DNA of 38,571 nucleotides. It comes from Phycisphaerae bacterium. GTDB taxonomy: Bacteria > Planctomycetota > Phycisphaerae > Sedimentisphaerales > Anaerobacaceae. The stretch's first letter is position 1, and each line of letters opens with the position of its first letter. The DNA lies in contig JAIPFM010000024.1 in NCBI GenBank assembly GCA_021736645.1, positions 1-38,571 on the forward strand. Direction: 5' to 3'. Shown one piece after another: positions 34,361 through 38,571 of this stretch. The notes under the pieces are model-generated. The model saw nothing but the letters and a program-made list of their open reading frames with translations. It did not search any database and was not told the origin of the DNA. Both the position numbers and the translations under genes were made by a program.

Positions 34361-35620
34361 ATGTGCGTGTCTAATTTTACCAAACAGTTGGCCGTGGACT
34401 CGGGCATATGCCGGTTGATGCACGATCTTGGCTCAGCATTGACCTCCACGGATACCATCTACATGCTCGGCGGCGGCAATCCCGCCCATATCCCTGAGGT
34501 TGAACAGGCCCTGAAACAGGCCATGCGTTGCATTCTTGAGTCTCCTGGCCGATTTGCCCACATGATTGGCGACTATGATCCGCCCCACGGAAACCGTGTC
34601 TTTGCCAGGACACTGGCGGACCTGCTCTCCGAACATTATTGGCCTGTCAAACCGGAAAACATTGCCTTGACCCATGGCAGTCAGTCCGCCTTTTTCGGCC
34701 TGTTCAACATGTTGGCCGGGTCCTTCTCAGACGGGACGCAGCGAAAAATCCTGCTGCCCCTGATTCCTGAGTACATCGGCTATAGCGATTTGGGGCTGGA
34801 ACCGGACTTGTTTGTCTCCGCGATCCCCACGATTGAGCATCTGGACGGGCATCTGTTCAAGTATCACGTGGACTTTGATCGCATTGAATCGGCTCTCAAA
34901 CAGCAGACCATGGGTGCCATATGTGTGTCCAGGCCCACGAATCCCACGGGCAATGTGCTGACCAACCATGAAATCCAGACCCTCTCCACCCTGGCCAGTC
35001 ACTATCAGATCCCCCTGATTATTGACAACGCCTACGGATTGCCCTTTCCTGGGATCATCTATGAAGATGCCGAACTGGTCTGGAATGAACACACGATTTT
35101 ATGTCTGAGCCTGTCCAAGCTCGGTTTGCCGGGCACACGCACAGGTATTGTGATTGCCCATGAAGATCACATTGAAGCCCTGTCCCGTATCAATGCGATT
35201 GTCAGTCTGGCCCCTGGTGGTGTGGGGGCTGCGCTGGCCACGGAATTGATCCAGACCGGCCAGATGATGACCTTATCTCAGACCGTGGTACGTCCCTATT
35301 ACCAGCGCAAGTGTGAGCATGCTGTGCACACACTCTGTCAGGCCCTGGAGGGCCAGCCCTTTTATCTGCACAAGCCGCAAGGTGCGTTTTTTCTCTGGTT
35401 GTGGCTGCCGGAACTGCGGATCCCGGCGCAGCAGTTGTATGAACGCCTAAAGGCCAGAGGCGTGATTGTGGTGCCTGGTGAGTATTTTTTCCCAGGTTTG
35501 AAAGAACCGTGGTCTCACACCACCCAGTGCCTGAGAATCAGTTACGCGCAGGAAGACGCCATCGTGGAGCAGGGCATGGCCATTTTGGCCCAAGAGATAA
35601 CAAAAGCACAGGCCGTATAG
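34361..35620 (+). CDS. avtA: Valine-pyruvate aminotransferase
   Basis: 419 residues, matching E. coli AvtA nearly throughout: MLGGGNPAHIPE, ALTHGSQSAFF, LIPEYIGYSDLGLE, CVSRPTNPTGNVLT, IDNAYGLPFPGI, the PLP lysine Lys253 in LSLSKLGLPGTR, and ARGVIVVPGEYFFPG. It transfers the amino group between alanine and 2-oxoisovalerate, linking valine and alanine metabolism. The ATG at 34361 sits 12 bp past a terminator. No good ribosome-binding site (GGAA). A strong hairpin (35606-35631) spans the stop codon. Confidence 0.94.
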   Translation: MCVSNFTKQLAVDSGICRLMHDLGSALTSTDTIYMLGGGNPAHIPEVEQALKQAMRCILESPGRFAHMIGDYDPPHGNRVFARTLADLLSEHYWPVKPENIALTHGSQSAFFGLFNMLAGSFSDGTQRKILLPLIPEYIGYSDLGLEPDLFVSAIPTIEHLDGHLFKYHVDFDRIESALKQQTMGAICVSRPTNPTGNVLTNHEIQTLSTLASHYQIPLIIDNAYGLPFPGIIYEDAELVWNEHTILCLSLSKLGLPGTRTGIVIAHEDHIEALSRINAIVSLAPGGVGAALATELIQTGQMMTLSQTVVRPYYQRKCEHAVHTLCQALEGQPFYLHKPQGAFFLWLWLPELRIPAQQLYERLKARGVIVVPGEYFFPGLKEPWSHTTQCLRISYAQEDAIVEQGMAILAQEITKAQAV

Positions 35621-35631
35621 ACGGTCTGTGC
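35602..35631 (-). terminator. Second terminator for the small-basic-protein transcript
   Basis: On the minus strand GCACAGACCGT pairs with ACGGCCTGTGC (one G-U) around a 4-nt loop and is followed by TTTTGTT. On the plus strand the hairpin spans the avtA stop without a T-tract. Confidence 0.55.
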
Positions 35632-35640
35632 GCGCATGAC

Positions 35641-35668
35641 AAAACCCCGATCATTTTCATGATCGAGG
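35641..35668 (-). terminator. Terminator of the small basic protein gene
   Basis: On the minus strand CCTCGATCAT pairs with ATGATCGGGG across a GAAA tetraloop and is followed by TTTT. It starts 36 bp after the stop codon. Confidence 0.7.
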
Positions 35669-35703
35669 ATAGTCAAACTACGAGACACCAGAATTGCGAC
35701 CGA

Positions 35704-35865
35704 TTACTTCACCTTGCGGTTGGCCACCTTGGGCAGGCCCAGCACGGACTTGCCTTCTTCCCAGCGTTCTTCTTCCTTGAGCAGAAGAATTCTTTCGTCA
35801 CGACTTAACACATTACGGTGGCGACTCAATGCGCCTTTTGATTTCAATGATGGATCAAGGGACAT
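35704..35865 (-). CDS. Small basic protein of the PVC-specific family (TIGR04137-like)
   Basis: 53 residues, too short for a routine ORF cut-off. It begins MSLDPSLKSKGALSRHRNVL, continues with SRDERILLLKEEERWEEGKS, and ends GLPKVANRKVK, the pattern of the small basic protein conserved in Planctomycetes, Verrucomicrobia and Chlamydiae. Its molecular role is not established; the basic, invariant character suggests a ribosome- or nucleic-acid-linked job. The ATG at 35865 has AGGAGA 8 nt upstream and lies within the last codons of the membrane protein gene (11-bp overlap), implying coupled translation. A terminator follows. It is the best taxonomic marker in the window. Confidence 0.9.
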   Translation of the reverse strand: MSLDPSLKSKGALSRHRNVLSRDERILLLKEEERWEEGKSVLGLPKVANRKVK

Positions 35866-36697
35866 CTGTTACTTCTCCTATATACTGATCATCTATATTT
35901 CGTCCATAGGCACCTTTAAACTTATTCGGGGCAAACGACTCCAGCCCCAGGGGTGCCTTATAATCTTTTCCCAATAAACGAATCTCATTCAACAGTCTGT
36001 TGCCAGAGGTCTGTGGTGCGGATGCAGGATTATAATGAAATCGTTCCTGAGTAATCAAGTAGTAGGTATTCTCTCGACTCACGATTTCAGTGGAAATCCC
36101 TTGGGAGTCAAAGAAGCGTCCCACAGCCACTAAATCTGCCTTCTTGTCAAATTCCTGAATCACGATGGCATTGCCATGGATCAGGGGTCTCGACGGCCTG
36201 TCAGACTGAACAGTCTGGATCACCGGTGCCTTCGACTGAGGCATAGTGCCTGCTGGCTCAGACCGACTGGCCACAGGTTGATTGGCTGACGCCATGTTCG
36301 GCAGCCCAGTTTGATCAGGCGAGTTATTTCTATTGTCAATGAACAGTCTGCCTTGCAGCTCGGGATACCACTGGCCCGCCTTAAAGCAGGCCAGGCACAC
36401 CACAATCAGACACAAAGCCGTCATGATCGCAACCCGGGTCGACAAGGTAATCTCGAGTCGACCGTCGTGGCACTGAATCGGTTTCTGCTTCCAGGAAATT
36501 GCCTTTCTTTCAGGCACCGCAGGCGCAGCCTTTTCCAGGGGCTTGGCCTGTACCACGGCAGGTACTTTTTTGATCGCAGGCTTAACCGCCTGCTGTTTTT
36601 CCGGCCTCAATGGCTCTGCCGCGGCTCGTGCAGACTTGTTTCGAGCACGGCCGCCTATGACCTCATATAAGGCTTTTTGACCTCGATAACGTGCCAT
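35855..36697 (-). CDS. Single-pass membrane protein, possibly with a SPOR-like C-terminus
   Basis: 280 residues. It opens with a conserved-looking cytoplasmic segment (MARYRGQKALYEVIGGRARN), followed by a Lys/Ala/Pro-rich stretch (about 20-70), a transmembrane helix (about 88-106), a low-complexity Ser/Pro/Gln spacer, and a globular C-terminal part (about 170-250) with NAIVIQEFDKKADLVAVG and GISTEIVSRENTYYLITQER. The latter resembles a SPOR/sporulation-type peptidoglycan-binding fold, but this is only suggestive. The product would be type II in topology with the C-terminus outside. The stop overlaps the start of the small basic protein gene. No clear ribosome-binding site at the ATG. Confidence 0.72.
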   Translation of the reverse strand: MARYRGQKALYEVIGGRARNKSARAAAEPLRPEKQQAVKPAIKKVPAVVQAKPLEKAAPAVPERKAISWKQKPIQCHDGRLEITLSTRVAIMTALCLIVVCLACFKAGQWYPELQGRLFIDNRNNSPDQTGLPNMASANQPVASRSEPAGTMPQSKAPVIQTVQSDRPSRPLIHGNAIVIQEFDKKADLVAVGRFFDSQGISTEIVSRENTYYLITQERFHYNPASAPQTSGNRLLNEIRLLGKDYKAPLGLESFAPNKFKGAYGRNIDDQYIGEVTDVP

Positions 36698-36860
36698 GGG
36701 CGTATCTCACGTCGAAAAACAAACAGGCTAAGCACTTCGTACCTTAGCCACACAGAGCAAAGGCAAACCATAAACACGCCTTTTTACACAAAAATCAGGA
36801 AAACATCAAATCAAAACTGCAAAACCCGGGAAAATAAACATGCAGGCGTCAGGCAGGGGC

Positions 36861-36901
36861 AAAAAAAAGGGGCCTGATCGTACAGTGCACGACCAGGCCC
36901 C
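36861..36901 (-). terminator. Terminator of the right-edge modular protein
   Basis: On the minus strand GGGGCCTGGTCGT pairs with ACGATCAGGCCCC (13 bp, one G-U) and is followed by eight T residues. Confidence 0.92.
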
Positions 36902-36918
36902 GGCTGTGGGTCAAACGA

Positions 36919-38571
36919 TTAGAGACCGGATGTCTCAAAGCTCCAGGTTGCACCTGAAATGGTCCCTGCTGGGCCAAACTCATCAACTGCCCAGTAGTAG
37001 ATAGTCCCTGGGGTCAATTCGCCTGGATTATGCGAATTGGTCGACAGGAACATCGTGGCCACACTCATGTCTCTGGCATCGACAAGAGACTTGTCTGTGC
37101 TGACATACGCATGGTGGAGTACTGCACCCATGCCCGCGGTCCAACTCAATTCCGTGTCGGTCCCGATCTGCCACATCCCGCCATCAGACGGCATGGGGCC
37201 ATAGGCATAATTGGGGAACATCGTAAACTGCCATACATCACCTTCAACCACGGTCAGATCCTCATGTGTGGTATCGACACGCCAATAGTAGGTCTTGCCG
37301 AGGTTCAGTTCGGGCAGTGCGTATTCGACGGCTTCGCCTGACCCCAGAAGATCCGCCTCATCAATCACCGCATCATCGCTGAGGTACACGGCGTATTCTA
37401 CGGCGCCTTGCGGTGCTGCCCAACTCAGGGCAATAGGATTGAGTAATTCGACAGCTCCATCCGCCGGAGCGGGTTTCGTGGCCTTGATAGCCGGGGTAGA
37501 GAAGCTCCAGATGTCACTCACGCTGGCGTCAGCGTCGGGTGTAATAGCCACGACCTGCCAGTAGTAGGTCGTCCCTCGCAGAAGGTCTCCCGGATCAACG
37601 GTGACCTCTGGAGTGGTGATCAGCAGCGGCAGAGAGGCCAGAGGACTGTCGGTCCACAGGTACACCTCGTGCGATACCGCGTCGAGCCCAGGCCACCAAC
37701 TCAGCATGGTATCCACAGGCACTTCTTCTGCACCATTCACCGGGCTGGGTTGTGTCCCTGCTGGATTGGACGTCGGCACATGCAGCACCGCACTCATGGA
37801 TAGAGCACTTCGATTGTCCAACGAGGGATTCGTTTCATCGTCTCTGATGAACAGCATGATGGCATTGCCCGGAGCCCAACCGTCCTGGTTGACGATCTCC
37901 TGGATGATACTGGAGATATCCGGGGTTCTTGAGGCGTCTGTGGCCTGTGAACTGGTCCATTCCGGGATATCGGTCCACGCCACCTCTGCGACGGTTTTGG
38001 GAGCTCTGTCGTCGTAGAAATTCTCACCGCTGCCAAGCTCATCTGTATCAGGCAGCAACAGACCACTGATAATCAGGTTCACCGGACCGCCGTCCAGATT
38101 CTCATTGTCCGCTGTAAACTGTACATAGGCTTCAGTGATGGGTGCGCCCTTGAGAATAGGCATATCCGTAAAACGTAAACCTATCACTTGACGCAAGTCC
38201 GCTTCGTCATTGTCCCACGGCATCTCAAGGTCACTGCTTCCGCGACTCTCAGCCCCGTCGTCCACAGCATCACCATGGGCGATGTGGTCTTCTCCATCAT
38301 CGTTATCGCTGGTGATGGCTGTATCGGTGCGCACGTTGCTCAATCCGGTGGTAAAGCTCCAGATGTCACCGGCATGCACCGTTGTGCCATCGGCCTCGAC
38401 CTCATCCACCTGCCAGTAGTATGTGGTGTTTGGATCAATGGGGCCTGGGTAATATGAAGTGCCTTCCTGCACACTCACAAGTGCCGGGGGATTGGTCGTG
38501 CCAAAGTATACCTCTCGTGTGGCGCCCGCGGGAATGGGCTTCCACCTCAGTGTCGAACCCAGAAGCACCCC
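36919..38571 (-). CDS. Modular secreted protein with Fn3-like repeats, 5' end missing
   Basis: 550 codons are visible; the frame runs through the right edge (a GGG codon precedes the GTG at 38568), so the N-terminus is outside. From the edge: an Fn3-like module ending TYYWQVDEV (about 1-75), a domain of about 165 residues with VIGLRFTDMPILKGAPITEAYVQFT, WTDIPEWTSS and TPDISSIIQEIVNQDGW (a DNRLRE/CBM-like beta domain common in planctomycete surface proteins), then three further Fn3-like modules (ending TYYWQVV, TYYWRVD and IYYWAVDEFGP). It ends in WSFETSGL with no visible anchor. Acidic. No catalytic domain in the visible part. Probably extracellular and polysaccharide-related. Confidence 0.82.
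   Translation of the reverse strand, partial: GVLLGSTLRWKPIPAGATREVYFGTTNPPALVSVQEGTSYYPGPIDPNTTYYWQVDEVEADGTTVHAGDIWSFTTGLSNVRTDTAITSDNDDGEDHIAHGDAVDDGAESRGSSDLEMPWDNDEADLRQVIGLRFTDMPILKGAPITEAYVQFTADNENLDGGPVNLIISGLLLPDTDELGSGENFYDDRAPKTVAEVAWTDIPEWTSSQATDASRTPDISSIIQEIVNQDGWAPGNAIMLFIRDDETNPSLDNRSALSMSAVLHVPTSNPAGTQPSPVNGAEEVPVDTMLSWWPGLDAVSHEVYLWTDSPLASLPLLITTPEVTVDPGDLLRGTTYYWQVVAITPDADASVSDIWSFSTPAIKATKPAPADGAVELLNPIALSWAAPQGAVEYAVYLSDDAVIDEADLLGSGEAVEYALPELNLGKTYYWRVDTTHEDLTVVEGDVWQFTMFPNYAYGPMPSDGGMWQIGTDTELSWTAGMGAVLHHAYVSTDKSLVDARDMSVATMFLSTNSHNPGELTPGTIYYWAVDEFGPAGTISGATWSFETSGL

Overview
The window carries about 27 protein genes, one tRNA and several probable small-RNA and repeat elements, on bacterial DNA of moderately high GC. 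Everything points to the PVC superphylum, most likely Planctomycetota of the Phycisphaerae/Sedimentisphaerales type. The two edge genes encode secreted proteins built from the short Fn3-like modules ending in TYYW(R/Q)VD, together with discoidin, 'DDFEGY' and LamG domains that are typical of that group. A 53-residue small basic protein of the PVC-specific family lies at 35704-35865. PurL carries fused PurS domains. Taxonomy is inferred from recognised protein families; no rRNA is present.

Layout. 1-2307 (+) is the 3' part of a large modular surface protein, followed by a terminator. 2487-4317 (+) holds comM and a one-cluster ferredoxin. 4494-12264 (-) holds proC, the B12-dependent ribonucleotide reductase nrdJ, ribD and ligA. 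Upstream of nrdJ is a promoter overlapped by two NrdR-like boxes, and between nrdJ and ribD is a compact small-RNA candidate (8879-9005) with its own promoter and terminator. 12313-13036 is a repeat-rich patch around tRNA-Gln(CUG): palindromic heptamer repeats, a solitary inverted-repeat end, a REP-like palindrome and a 166-bp MITE-like element. 13129-16822 holds an exported metallophosphoesterase, an unknown exported protein and a sensor kinase/NarL-type regulator pair. 16956-20795 holds an M20 dipeptidase, a PutP-type sodium symporter, a cupin and a truncated nucleoside transporter. About 700 bp of non-coding DNA ending in a strong terminator then precedes lysA.

The right half is mostly biosynthesis. 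lysA makes lysine. accC, accB and accA are acetyl-CoA carboxylase subunits; accD is not in the window. A TsaC/Sua5-YwlE fusion (tRNA t6A synthesis joined to a protein-arginine-phosphatase-like domain) overlaps rpiB, recalling the ywlC-ywlE-ywlF order of Bacillus. A DUF374 acyltransferase follows accA. tyrA-purL-purQ form a tight (+) operon. An OmpA-type lipoprotein, the aminotransferase avtA, the small basic protein with an overlapping membrane protein, and a second modular surface protein open at the right edge complete the window.

The most distinctive items are the NrdR-box arrangement at nrdJ, the 8879-9005 RNA candidate, the TsaC-YwlE fusion with a possibly leaderless start, the tandem PurS-PurS-PurL fusion, the MITE/REP cluster at the tRNA, and a family of degenerate 7-8-bp tandem repeats confined to intergenic gaps. 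Promoter, operator and RNA calls were made by eye from consensus spacing and are predictions.
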